Virus record (IMG/VR): IMGVR_UViG_3300025070_000197
Span: 1 to 26,200 of that record
Length of the DNA stretch: 26,200 bases
Source: a virus
Direction: 5' to 3' (one strand)
A program made the translations under genes and the position numbers. Below, one piece after another: positions 7,201 to 15,700 of the stretch (within the stretch, counting starts at the first letter, position 1; each line of letters opens with the position of its first letter). The notes beneath the pieces are model-generated. The model was not told the origin of the DNA and made no database searches. It saw only the letters and a program-made list of their open reading frames with translations.

Positions 7201-9413
7201 TTTTCTTGTAATTCGTTTTCTAGTTTTTCTCTAACTTTAATATCTAACAAAGGACTATTTTCTAGTATTTTTCCTATTTCAATATTTCTTGTTTTTAATT
7301 TGCCTATAGTTTGGTTAGAATCTTCTGGTTGAAAAGCTCTATACATTTTAATTCCTAAACCAGGAGCTTTGTAAACAAAACCACTCATAAAAGCTCCAGA
7401 TATAAATTCGTCTTTCATACCATCAAAAAGACTAATGTCTTTTCCTAATACATATCTTTCTAAAGCTCTTTGTGAAAAACCAGCTACAGCTTCAGTAAAA
7501 CCTTCTTCAAAAGTTTCTTTACCATAAACAAAACCTTTAGTCGCCGTCCTTGTTGCTCCTTTTTTTGTAAATAAATTTCTTATGTAATCTTCAGTGCCTT
7601 GTTTTAAAGAGTTTTTACCGCTAGCTCGCAGGCCTTTTTTTATTCTATTTAATTGGCCTAAAGTTATTCTTTCGCTTAAACCTTCTGCTAGACCAGTACC
7701 AAGCGCAACTGTGTACATTTGTAAAGGTGTAATTTCTTCACCGTACAAATCTATATCTTTTTGCATACTGTTAAATGATGCTCCAGAAGAACTAGCGCCT
7801 AACAAAGGTAAGGCCCACCCGCCAGTGGTTAACATGACAGCAGTGTTTGTTGCTTGAGATCCTACCAAATGAGAACTCCACTGCCACATGCTACTCCAGT
7901 CATCTATATCACTTACGCTAATTGGCTCTGCTAAACCTTCTCTCATGTTGCTTATAGCAGTGTCAGCGCCAAAATTAGTTTTCTCTAAACCCTCCATAGC
8001 TAGTACACTTTCGTGAAGCCAAGAATCTTTATCTGTATTAACTTTAATAACATCAGCAGCCATTTCAAAAGGACTATACACCATTCTATCTATAAACTCA
8101 TCAACTCCATCAACAAAATCATACGCGCCACCAGCTAAAGCGCCAACTAGATTTACTAACCAACCTTGGTTGCGACTAACTGTGTTTAAATAGTCTGTAA
8201 TATCTTTTGATTCTCCACCTATTTCTATTTGCCTGTTCACCAAATCACCATAAGCATCGACTAAACCTTGCCTTTCTTTAAAAAGTAAATTAGCTTTACC
8301 TATTATTACGTTTGCTTCTTCTTGTGATGTTGGTTTTAATTTTTTTAAAGCTATTAATTGTTTTTCAACATTTTGTATTTTAGAATCTATATTTACAGAT
8401 GTTGCTATATTGCTTTGCGCTTCTTTGTTTAAACTACTAGCTACTAAAGCAGCGGCCTCTTCTAATCTATTTTGATTATCACCTTCAGTAAAACCATCCC
8501 AACCAGACTCTTTTTTGTTTCGCTCTATTATAGCTTCTTTTTGTCTTTGTTTAATGTACTTGTCTTGAAATATTTTTCTACTAGTATTTTGAAAATCTTC
8601 TTTTTGAGAATTATCTGCTATATATTTTAACACTTCTTGGCCCGAAGGGTTTTTATTTCCTTCTTTAAACAAATAATCTCTAGCCGCTATTTGTTCAGTT
8701 TCTTTTAATAAATTAAAATCTTTAACTTCTTTTGAATCTTTTACTAGTGTTTTATTGTTTAAATCACTAACGTCACTTGGTTTTATTTCTTCAAGTTTAG
8801 TTTTTAGTTTTTTTGCGTTTTCAACTTGCGTAGAAGTACTTTCTTCGTTTTCTATGATTTGATTTAATTCAATAATTTTATCATCTGAACCGCTTGTTAT
8901 TTTATCATAAACTGTAGTAAAAAAAGAATACGCATCACCACCAACATTGGCTAAACCTTCCTGTATAGGTTTAAAAACTTTTTCTATCGATTCAGGAACT
9001 TCGTAATCTCCTCTAGCTTGTTGATCTTCTAAAGCTTGTTGCGCTACAATATCTCCTTCTTCTTCTCTGGTAGTTAAGTCACTTATATCTTTATTTAATT
9101 GATTATATATTTCTTGTGATTCAATTGCGTATTTATCTGTAGTTTGTTGATCAAATAAAGAATCTTCTATCAATTGCTTAGCGGTTGCTAGTTCTGCAGC
9201 AGCAGTTGCCTTCTCCTCGTCTGATAATGATTTGCCATCCAAAGATTCGGATGCTTCTTGTTTTGCCGATGTTACAGTTGCATCCTGAGCCGCAACATCG
9301 TCTGTCTTTACTTCTTCTTCTTCTTCGTTTTCAAACTGTGAGGCTAGTTCTACTATTTCTCTACCAGTTATATTTTGAGATACTAAATCTTTTATATATT
9401 CTTCTCTAGTCAT
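1236..9413 (-). CDS. Giant multidomain polyvalent/ejection protein (2725 aa)
   Basis: Visible architecture: residues 1-400 are acidic and helical/coiled coil; about 410-560 holds hydrophobic Gly/Ala-rich stretches (LVNLVGALAGGAYDF, MLTTGGWALPLLGASSSG); about 870-960 has a zincin-like motif HEILH (H902, E903, H906) followed by DEYITTFA, whose Glu could be the third zinc ligand; 1838-2000 is a HAD phosphatase-like domain with DFDDT (D1847, D1849), LTARP, a Lys in SPQAKANW, and FADD; 2030-2700 resembles the C-terminal domains of large phage polyvalent proteins (LPD38-like), with hydrophobic patches near 2275-2305 and 2480-2505 and a block NPAYLAF...LTNVPLDR. Variants of K-F-S-R-S recur at domain joints. 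Its place directly behind two probable internal virion proteins suggests it is packaged and delivered with the DNA, like T7 gp16 or phage P1 DarB, perhaps also acting in the host. Domain calls are by eye; delivery is inference. Confidence 0.88.
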   Translation of the reverse strand: MTREEYIKDLVSQNITGREIVELASQFENEEEEEVKTDDVAAQDATVTSAKQEASESLDGKSLSDEEKATAAAELATAKQLIEDSLFDQQTTDKYAIESQEIYNQLNKDISDLTTREEEGDIVAQQALEDQQARGDYEVPESIEKVFKPIQEGLANVGGDAYSFFTTVYDKITSGSDDKIIELNQIIENEESTSTQVENAKKLKTKLEEIKPSDVSDLNNKTLVKDSKEVKDFNLLKETEQIAARDYLFKEGNKNPSGQEVLKYIADNSQKEDFQNTSRKIFQDKYIKQRQKEAIIERNKKESGWDGFTEGDNQNRLEEAAALVASSLNKEAQSNIATSVNIDSKIQNVEKQLIALKKLKPTSQEEANVIIGKANLLFKERQGLVDAYGDLVNRQIEIGGESKDITDYLNTVSRNQGWLVNLVGALAGGAYDFVDGVDEFIDRMVYSPFEMAADVIKVNTDKDSWLHESVLAMEGLEKTNFGADTAISNMREGLAEPISVSDIDDWSSMWQWSSHLVGSQATNTAVMLTTGGWALPLLGASSSGASFNSMQKDIDLYGEEITPLQMYTVALGTGLAEGLSERITLGQLNRIKKGLRASGKNSLKQGTEDYIRNLFTKKGATRTATKGFVYGKETFEEGFTEAVAGFSQRALERYVLGKDISLFDGMKDEFISGAFMSGFVYKAPGLGIKMYRAFQPEDSNQTIGKLKTRNIEIGKILENSPLLDIKVREKLENELQENATKVQQIMAEDFRNMDKMSQEEQNDLMAKEDKIYNLRELYDTTLNDNNINEKDRESILSSLSSELRSIKNDKLKLLSEVSVREEISLAKKIGEETGKTDFGEDAVGTGQAVEVVEDDAAFKEMTNIDEIGVEGVELKSGQIVLNKAQMLAAAMRNGGNIGTGIHEILHKVLKSEFSRDPAKAEKLKEQFLKILKSENRSVYDKVIARIEANYDAEYLAKNPDEYITTFASVLKENNIKYSQATDGLFTKLANFIGGLFSDKLQVDPNDFKFKDGKDLYNFVQTYVKNTSEGKVSERTKKLAEAGKGIKTGDKLSRSSVLEEINKLVPQDITTKKEYDAFLADPRANKPLFDALIKEGGVINNYVRSRTTTKAEADKAIESLTDRIMNFNPEAKRADGKPVGMQGFGEAIFANTRFAKLDAKKALFKEGEKAKQQKSIDGGTLQIADESTTSKKDDTKLAKKPSQTTVFDKNTESRIDEAVNKNFKGQDVKFSETRDVPNDVAVIYAEQLGINPQTITDKTKNYTKKDAEGLTKAKQLLLKNAKDDYARLPKLKDDFGKGTFVPKNVKDALYTDGELTGSLKDYMDLIREKPVKPIYRDRVGQTIRGLLNLTIRNRMLETAQPLQAKRIQSGAKFSRSIELGKEGTLAINEVLEARGSRMTNQKDKVASFKKITSNFEEETNLPVFLLQSSNITNGNRPSVYKNLKTGDFTNTVINDANQTKNKEDILANKKAIENGEVYELKSAKKLSENKSDYKRTRNPKTKKVTYFTSQINVVTGKPFTSQELNDLNNLNISKNNDNIDYNIENEKSIKRGLSLMTRIMAKTYKDLAVSNKNKADQLLQYYAEFLYNSNLNNNLGRSSAMTLGYEKGAVPGNRTEEHVYQAINFARRTIQFISDINNPLYEANLNGWINWAENNYYQITLSHKTDVSLNQTYDKDQFVADKILPKYNGKSNEFPLLRDAFDQVVKDGDWSVVPDSDIRYFNNYLANNPVDPNVTFINKITYAKFYDVEIPKNLENNSEAKLAQRKALFEITSKIKTLKQAKNNLKIKINDLVKLQAKQSKNLEKQFEPKLSVGSTIIQKINVLSDYDKTLKFSRSLNTKPKGISVFDFDDTLAKTKEKVIVNKADGTTIEISAAKFAEQASELQENGATFNFDNFENVGKGTQKGPLADLALRRQGKFGSKDIFVLTARPQIAATDIKMFLDGIGLNLPLENITGLEDGSPQAKANWVISKTAEGYNDFYFADDAIKNVKAVAEILDQVDVKSKVQQAKYSKSQTFDKVINNILEDSTGIKSEAEFSKARAQTVGAKKGKFSFFTTPSAEDFVGLIYKFLGKGKIGDAQFQFFKDNLIDPYNRAELAVTRAKITAANDFKALKKSLKTLPKSLSKLTGIGGFTFGQAARVAVWTRQGMKVPGLSKRDAKELNAFIDNNAELDVFVDELINIQKGKPYPAPSQTWLAGNITSDIVNEINKVNRKEYMQEFNENVDIIFSDKVMNKLEAAYGPRYVEALRDQLRRMKSGSNRPVGNSRIVDQLLNWLNNSVGAIMFLNTRSAVLQTISAVNFINFGNNNLIAAGKALLNQKQYWKDFMTLMNSPYLVERRDGLKINVSESEIADAVSESSNKPKAFLNLLLSKGFILTRIADSFAIAAGGSTFYRNQIKAYMKSGMDQAAAEKQAFDDFYAIAEESQQSSNPSKISQQQASGAGRVILAFANTPMQYARIIKRASQDLVNGRGDWKTNVSKIVYYSAIQNLIFNALSNALFALAFNEEDEEKEDKTGRIANGMADSLLRGLGIQGAAVAAVKDALLTIYKQANKEKGAPEFRKAISDLFGFSPPLDSKIRKLTSGANTLSWEREKMSQEGFNLNNPAYLAFAQVLAGLTNVPLDRAIQKINNLRAATSDSSAKWQKVALLMGWSTWDLGLPYYGVKDKEVQTPQTILRDKVLKMKKETNTKEQKETLLKLGLTKKQIKALKYEDARVKKIIELQDKK
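3414..3902 (-). other. HAD phosphatase domain inside the giant protein
   Basis: The segment carries all four HAD-superfamily motifs in order and spacing: motif I SVFDFDDTLAKT (nucleophile Asp and Asp+2), motif II FVLTARP (Thr), motif III Lys in GSPQAKANWV, and motif IV YFADDAIKNV (acidic pair). Complete motifs argue for an active phosphohydrolase rather than a decayed copy. Known HAD relatives in phages act on nucleotides or on 3'/5' ends of nucleic acids, but the substrate cannot be read from this sequence. The domain is bracketed by KFSRS before it and KYSKS after it. Confidence 0.8.
6534..6806 (-). other. HExxH zincin-like metallopeptidase domain inside the giant protein
   Basis: The motif GTGIHEILHKVLKSE contains HExxH in a predicted helix preceded by small residues. 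About 40 residues later NPDEYITTFASVL offers a Glu in a second helix, the layout of gluzincin-type peptidases (HExxH...E). Upstream, GQIVLNKAQMLAAAMRNGG is compatible with the edge strand and helix before such a site. Activity and substrate are unknown. Candidates from context are the giant protein itself, host-envelope proteins or host defence proteins. Confidence 0.6.
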
Positions 9414-9423
9414 TTGATTTAAT

Positions 9424-10509
9424 TTATTTAGTGCTACTCATTAGTTTTTCAGCCTTAGCTTGTCTAGCTTGCTCTAGATCAAATACAGAAGCGTCTTTTT
9501 GTACGCTAGGTATTTTGTTTGTTAAAAACTGAACTAAGTAATTTTTGTAAAAATATTCTTTGTACTTTTCTAAAAATAAAACTTTTTTATCTTGAAGCAA
9601 TGGTAAGTCTAATTCATATGACCATGAGTCACCAGCCGCATTAGCGTTTTGAACCATTTGATCGTCTTCTTCTTGGCTAGTTCCTTTAGATAAATAAACG
9701 TTCCAAGCAGCAATAGCTTCTTGCTCTGCGCTTAATATACCTGCTACTTGAGCATTAATAAAAGGAGTTACTTTTTTCTCTATTTTATCCATGTCATACC
9801 TTATTATATTTCTACCTTTACCGTTGCCTAAATCAATTATTTCATAATCAGGCTCACCGTTAAATTTTAATATAAAAGTTTCTAATATTTTAGCATCAGC
9901 ACCTAGTTTTTTATCTTCACCTATTGATTTAGGATCAAACAATTGTGACTCTACTAACAGTTCTGTCATGCTTATGTTTATGTCTGGAGTTTCAACAACC
10001 ATAGATGTGTCAGATTCTAATAAGCTTTTAAGAGCTGCGCTATTTATTACTAGAGGTTTATCAAATATAGGTCCCGTAAAAGTTAACTCTTGTGTTCCGT
10101 TTTGTAGTAGCTGTAACATTACATCGTAACCATCTGTTTTAGAAAATCCAGGTTTCTCAGAAATAATACAATTAGCAACCATAAATCCAAAGTAATTATT
10201 AGGATCATAGTTAGAAGTTTCTACTACGCTTAATTCACTCATAACGTTTTCTAAAAACTCCAATGATAATTTTGGCGCTGCTTCAAGCTGCATCAACATG
10301 TTGTTTTCTTCAATACAATTACCACACTTACCTTGGTCTATAGCTGTTTTTATTTTAGCATATTGTTTGCCAGTATCTTGGTAAGCCTTATCTAGCACTC
10401 TAAATTCAGTATCTACAGGAGAAGCTATATACCCTGGAACATAAGCCATGTTATCACTTTGCAGTAATTGTTTAATTAAAAGGTTTGTTGTTATGTTTCT
10501 ATTTTCCAT
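9424..10509 (-). CDS. Probable internal virion / structural protein (361 aa)
   Basis: I do not recognise a defined family. The protein is acidic to neutral and mostly helical, without signal peptide or membrane segment. Near the N-terminus it has a CxxC pair (QGKCGNCIEEN, about residues 61-65) and a third Cys about 55 residues later, which could bind metal, though two more ligands are not obvious. The C-terminus is helical and charged (DLEQARQAKAEKLMSSTK). It lies between the small Gly/Ala-rich protein and the giant protein, a small-medium-giant order that parallels the T7 gp14-gp15-gp16 ejection proteins. On that context I infer an internal core or ejection component. The start ATG at 10509 follows the preceding TAG by three bases. 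Confidence 0.8.
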   Translation of the reverse strand: MENRNITTNLLIKQLLQSDNMAYVPGYIASPVDTEFRVLDKAYQDTGKQYAKIKTAIDQGKCGNCIEENNMLMQLEAAPKLSLEFLENVMSELSVVETSNYDPNNYFGFMVANCIISEKPGFSKTDGYDVMLQLLQNGTQELTFTGPIFDKPLVINSAALKSLLESDTSMVVETPDINISMTELLVESQLFDPKSIGEDKKLGADAKILETFILKFNGEPDYEIIDLGNGKGRNIIRYDMDKIEKKVTPFINAQVAGILSAEQEAIAAWNVYLSKGTSQEEDDQMVQNANAAGDSWSYELDLPLLQDKKVLFLEKYKEYFYKNYLVQFLTNKIPSVQKDASVFDLEQARQAKAEKLMSSTK

Positions 10510-10512
10510 GAT

Positions 10513-11181
10513 CTACTTGTTATTGTAATAAGAACTTGCTGCGCCAGCCACACCAGATATAGCTCCTGTTAATGCTGATGTTTGATCAGCTGAAGCTTGA
10601 GCTTTTATACCTTGTTGAGTGTTTATTTGATTTTGTAATCTATTTAATTGCTGCATCTCTCTACTTTCAGTTTCACTATAAACAAACTTTTTACCCATAG
10701 CTTCGGCATCTTGCATTCTTTGTGCTTCTGTTATTTGCGCTTGTTGTAGTTTTTCTTCACCAGCTGCTCTTTTGTCTTCATTGGATTTTTCTTGTGCTTC
10801 TATATCAGCAGCAACATTTTTCTTAGACTGTAAAGCAGCTTGAGCCAAAGCAGTTGCGCCACCAGCTCCACCACCAGATTCTCTTAATGCGTCTAAAGTG
10901 TTAGCTAAAGCAATGTCAGTTTGCTCTATCTGCATGTCAGTAGCTTGCGTAGCAACAGATAAATTAGCCATAGGATTACTCATCATACCGCTTAAACTAG
11001 TCATGTCTTCATAAGGATTTATTATCTCCTGTCTGTTAGCCTCTAGCTCTTTCATTTTAGCGTTCATTCTTTTAAGCTTTCTTGCAGCTTTTCTCTTAGC
11101 TCTTCTAGCCTTACTACCACCGATAATACCACCAATAATACTAGCGCCAGCGCTTATAGCACTACCAATTAATACACTCAT
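10513..11181 (-). CDS. Probable small internal virion/ejection protein (222 aa)
   Basis: The N-terminus is a hydrophobic Gly/Ser/Ala/Ile stretch (IGSAISAGASIIGGIIGG) followed at once by a dense basic patch (KARRAKRKAARKLKR). The middle is Ala/Gln-rich and helical, with a Gly-rich hinge (ESGGGAGGATALAQAALQ). The C-terminus is a second small-residue stretch (ALTGAISGVAGAASSYY). This layout is typical of the small internal virion protein of podoviruses (T7 gp14-like), which enters the outer membrane during DNA ejection. Sequence-level homology cannot be claimed by eye. Position after the tail genes and before the 361-aa and giant proteins supports the assignment. The leader is A-rich without a Shine-Dalgarno sequence. 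Confidence 0.8.
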   Translation of the reverse strand: MSVLIGSAISAGASIIGGIIGGSKARRAKRKAARKLKRMNAKMKELEANRQEIINPYEDMTSLSGMMSNPMANLSVATQATDMQIEQTDIALANTLDALRESGGGAGGATALAQAALQSKKNVAADIEAQEKSNEDKRAAGEEKLQQAQITEAQRMQDAEAMGKKFVYSETESREMQQLNRLQNQINTQQGIKAQASADQTSALTGAISGVAGAASSYYNNK

Positions 11182-11202
11182 TTTTTATTTATTTTAAATT
11201 TT

Positions 11203-12669
11203 TTAATATCCATTGTTCATCACGTAGTCTGACATTACTGAAAACAATTGCTTTTCACCACCTAAATTTGTAACTAAATCTGTTGACAAAGTTCCTGTTA
11301 CATAAAATCCTTTTACGCCACTTATTTCAGAACCAAATAATATTTCTCCTGTCGAAGCGTTGCTGTTGTTTACTAAATTAGCTACGTATCTATTTTCTTT
11401 TCTATTAAAACCAGCGTAATATCTAGGTAAAGGAGGTTCTGTAGTTCCTAAAGTAGCTTGATAATTGGCTCTTACAACAGGTAACCCGTTAGCTGGATTA
11501 AATACATACTCACCATCTAATAAACTTAGCACTAAAGCTGATTCATCATTTGTTGTTATCCACTGTCCTGACGCCGGGCTTAATCCATCACCGGTTCCAT
11601 CAGACACTAATGTAGATAATTGCCAACCGCTACTTCCTTCGTAGCCTATTGTTTTAAAGTTTTTAGAAGAAACAGGTGATTCAGCGTTTAATATAAACGT
11701 AACAGAGCTACGGTAATTAGCTCCGTAAAAATTACCTCTGTTTACAGAAGTAGCATAGTGTCTGTATAGTGATTCGTTAGTAATGCTATAAAAGTTATTT
11801 CTTAGGCTAAACATTTGATCAGGATTATAATCAAAAAAGCTAGTCCAACCTTTAACACTTTCGTCAAAAGAAAGAGTATTGTAAGAAAGTAGTTTTTCAT
11901 CTAATGTGTTAACAACGTATTGATCATTGTGTATATCCCAACCTCCTATTATTTTATTTACTCGATAATTATTTAACTCATCTCTAAAATAATCTATCAT
12001 ACCAAACCTAGATATTTCATCAAGACCAGATTTAGATAATCTCATTATTACGTTATTATTTCTATCGGAAAAATATTTATTATAGCCATACACCGCAAAG
12101 CTTTCTGGATTTTTACTTATACCGTATTTACCTTGATAAGGTTGTATAACACCTATAGTTAAGTTAGAAGATGTAACAGCTGAGTTTCCTTCAGCGCTAT
12201 ATATTGCGTCTTTATCTATTAGCGCTCTACTTACTTTTAACTCTTGAAATATTGTTAAGTTAGTATCTTCTGCGTATAGTTTTTGAATTGTTCCGTTTGC
12301 AGGGTCTGCGCTTTTTGTGATATCATCTGCTACAGAAAATACATTTGTATTGTTTATACCTGTTCTTGAGTTAAATATACCAGAGTATATTAATGAATTA
12401 CCTCTTCTTACCGCATTAGGCTCTTCTTCTACTAAATAAGCTTTAGCTCCATTGTCAGTTGACAAATTATTATAACCACCTCTTATTCTAGCTTCTTCTA
12501 TTGCCCAGTTAGTGCTTCCATCTGTGTCGCTATCAACAACTACAGGATAACCACCTTTTGCTGCTGGTATACCAAAAGAACCATTCCATACGATAGTATT
12601 GTTACTTTCTTTTACGGTCTTCTTTAAAACAAAAGAGTTAAAATACTTTACTTCAACTATCGCTCCCAT
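11203..12669 (-). CDS. Tail/nozzle-type structural protein (488 aa)
   Basis: The protein is Asn/Tyr/Ser-rich and strongly beta-predicted. Blocks that I recognise as recurring in tail proteins of marine and crAss-like phages include FNSRTGINNTNVFSVADDIT, KVSRALIDKDAIYSAEGN, YGISKNPESFAVYGYNKYFSD, and GWTSFFDYNPDQMFSLRNNF followed later by KNFKTIGYEGSSGW. Such proteins form the lower tail (stabilisation or nozzle) and probably a beta-propeller-like body. The N-terminus (VEVKYFNSFVLKKT) begins without any signal. It follows the 1424-aa tail protein by a 34-base gap. In related phages I recall these blocks occurring in one chain with an N-terminal part like the 1424-aa protein, so this may be the split-off C-terminal half. 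Tail identity is fairly secure; the exact position in the tail is not. Confidence 0.8.
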   Translation of the reverse strand: MGAIVEVKYFNSFVLKKTVKESNNTIVWNGSFGIPAAKGGYPVVVDSDTDGSTNWAIEEARIRGGYNNLSTDNGAKAYLVEEEPNAVRRGNSLIYSGIFNSRTGINNTNVFSVADDITKSADPANGTIQKLYAEDTNLTIFQELKVSRALIDKDAIYSAEGNSAVTSSNLTIGVIQPYQGKYGISKNPESFAVYGYNKYFSDRNNNVIMRLSKSGLDEISRFGMIDYFRDELNNYRVNKIIGGWDIHNDQYVVNTLDEKLLSYNTLSFDESVKGWTSFFDYNPDQMFSLRNNFYSITNESLYRHYATSVNRGNFYGANYRSSVTFILNAESPVSSKNFKTIGYEGSSGWQLSTLVSDGTGDGLSPASGQWITTNDESALVLSLLDGEYVFNPANGLPVVRANYQATLGTTEPPLPRYYAGFNRKENRYVANLVNNSNASTGEILFGSEISGVKGFYVTGTLSTDLVTNLGGEKQLFSVMSDYVMNNGY

Positions 12670-12703
12670 ATTTAATTATTACTTATTTTGTTAGATATTT
12701 CCA

Positions 12704-15700
12704 TTATACAATTTCAAATTGATAACCAGTTGTATCTATATTACTAATATCTGTTATATTACCAGTGTTACCGCTAGTGCAAGTGCAATCGCTAGCCGTC
12801 CATAAAGCTCTAACAGCAGCGCTTGATGTAGGTGAAAAGAAAGCATCACCATAAGCAGGGCATGCCGCGCCTGATGGATTTGTTAATCTAGCGTTTGTTC
12901 TGTCTATTGTAATAACATTAGCACCATTAACATTGACTAATGTACTCCAAGGTACAGGAAAAATATACCAACCATTTTGTTGCGTAGGTGATGCTGATCC
13001 GTCTGTTATTTGTATTTCTACAGCTGGAAAATTATCGGCTTGAGTTTCTCCATCGCAAACTATTTGCCAAGTAATAGCTCTAACAACATTAGGTTCTATA
13101 ACCATATCAACGGTGTATACAGCGTTTACGCTAGCAATAGCGTCACTTAATCTTAAGTTAACAGTATATCTATTAGGTGGCATATTACCACCTGAACTAT
13201 TTGTAAGTATGGCTCTTTTTTGATTTGACACTACGCTACTTGGTATTGTAAAATAACCTAAATTAGTACCGTTTGGCCCTATATCAGTTGTAGGCGAAGA
13301 TCCAGTTAAATCAAAAACACTAACTATTTCCCATGTTAAATCTTGAGTTCTTAACGTAGTATTATTAGCACCATTTACACCGTCTAATGTTGCTAAAGAT
13401 TGCTCGTACCTGTTTGTGTTTATTGTAGTGCCAGACGCTGGTGTTGCTGCTGTTACAATAGGATCTACATTTTGTAAAGATACAGTTTCATTGTAAAAAG
13501 TTTCTGTCACATTAGTTCCGCTAGTTATAACTGATTTAAAAGTAATAGTAAAAGTTCTTAAAACAGCGTCATCTCCAAAAAATACATTACTATAATAAGC
13601 CGGTGTAGTTACTACATTAAAAAATCCTGAAGTTGGATTACTTAACGTAAAGTAATTATTAACATTAGTGCCGTTTCCATTTACTACAGACTGAATAACA
13701 AAACTAGTTATATTTGATGGCGATATTACAGCACCAAAGTTATCTTCAAGAGTAAAGTTAGCGCTTAATATTGATGATGTTGTAGGTAAAGCTTCTGTGA
13801 AAAGGCTAGTATTAAATGAACTAAAGTTAGCAGCGCCGTCTGAAGAGTTTAATATCAAAGAATTTAAATCACTTATTAAACCAGTGCTAGTTGTTTCCCA
13901 AAATATATCTAAAAGACTTTCTACTGGTTCAGTTTCCATAACAGCTAGGTATTGCACACCTGGTGTAGCGTCATTTACTATAGTTATTTCTGTATCAAAA
14001 GAGACTGTAACTGATTGATTTACTTTTATTTTTGCTGGTGTTTGAAAATCTATAGTAACTCCATTAGCAATATCAACAACATTACTAACAGTAACATTAG
14101 ATCCGTTTATACTTTGGACCACCGTACCTTCTGGCACGCCTGTAGCGCTAACGTATTGATTTGGCTCTATGTTAGAGCTAGATGATACGCTTATTATATT
14201 GCTTGAACTAGCGCTTGAAGATGTCGTTTGAACAACACTTGTTGCGGCTGTAAAACCTGGCGAGGCCACTAATAAGTCAGAAGGCAAGCCAACTCCTGTT
14301 ACTGAATTTCCTATAAGCGATACAGAAGTATTACCTATTACGTTTTTTAATAATATTTCATCACTAGTGGCATTTATAGCAACTTCAGCACCAACAGGTG
14401 AGTAGTTAGTAGTAGAAATTTGTCCTACTTGTTTTTCAGTACTTATTCTAGCAATTAAAGGGTTTGATTCGTATGAATAAAATTGTGGAAAATAGTTAGG
14501 TAAAGGCGGAACAACAGGATCGTAATCAAATAAATCTTGCATTGTAGATATAGTAGAAACTACATCGTCACTTTTATTAAGATAATATTGAACATTTGTG
14601 TTTGCAATCGCTGTAGTTGAACTGTTAGCAATGTTGTTTACTCTTCCAAACAAACCTACACTACTTCTAAACTGTCTTTGCTCTGGACCTACTTCGCTTA
14701 AATCTCTAGGTATTTTATTTATATTATCACTTATTAAGACAGCGTGAGATGTTTGTCCTAGTTCTAAAGCAGTATCTTCGGGATAAGCTGCCATTATTCC
14801 AGGTAAATAAACGTTATAGTATTCTTGCTCTGTTTGTTTTACAACAATTTTATAAGAATACCAACCTAAAGGATTATAACTACCACCTGGTACTCCACTA
14901 GGTAAAAGCCCTCTATACAAACCTGGCCAACCAGTAGCTGGATTAGCATTGTCTGGACCTATAGGTTGATTAAATAACACTTTTAAAGAATCTCCAGGCC
15001 ATTGATCAGTTCTTGTTCCTTCATCTAAATAAGGTGAATAAATAGTATCACCTATAAAAGTTCCATCTGTAGTTATAACTTCGTTTTTACTGCTAGATAA
15101 CAAAACTGTAGAAGTTCTTCCATATCTATCAGATAACATAACTCCAACTTGATAGTTTCTGTTTTGTTTTAACGTAGAATTAGGATACTCTACTTTTGTG
15201 ACGGTATTAGTATCAGGCCCAATAGGCGCAAAATTTATAACCGCATTGTTTGCTAAAGATACAGCTTTGTCTAATTTTATTGTGGTTGCTGTTTCTTCGG
15301 TTACAATTGCATTAGCAGGTATACCAGTACCTGTAGCTACGTCTCCTATTTTTATACCACCAGCAGGGCTTTCGTTTTGAATATTTATAGCAACACCCAC
15401 TCCAGCAGTTTGGGCTCCATTTGCTGTGGCTGTAGATAAATTTAAATTAAAATTAGATTTATCACTAACGTTTACACTGTAATCTAAACTGTCAGGCGGT
15501 GTATGTTGATTTTGAAAATTACCATAAATAACTCTATTACTAGCTATTTCTTGTGAAAAAGCTCTTACTGGTATTTTGTCGTAAACCCTAGTGAGCTCAT
15601 CCTCTGGTAGTGTTTTATATGGTTTTTTAGAAATATAATCATAAGTGAAAACATTAGGCTCTGCTGTTTGAGCTTTTATTTCTGCTATACTAATAGTGTC

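Noticed and set aside
9300-9340. Short CTT/TTC triplet repeat near the start of the giant gene
   Set aside because: It is only the complement of a run of Glu codons (EEEEE) in the acidic N-terminus, not a separate repeat element.
9185-9409. Plus-strand Leu-rich open frame opposite the start of the giant gene
   Set aside because: Low-complexity complement of Glu/Ala-rich codons; no leader, no family resemblance, and opposite to every supported gene. The other plus-strand open frames are rejected for the same reasons.
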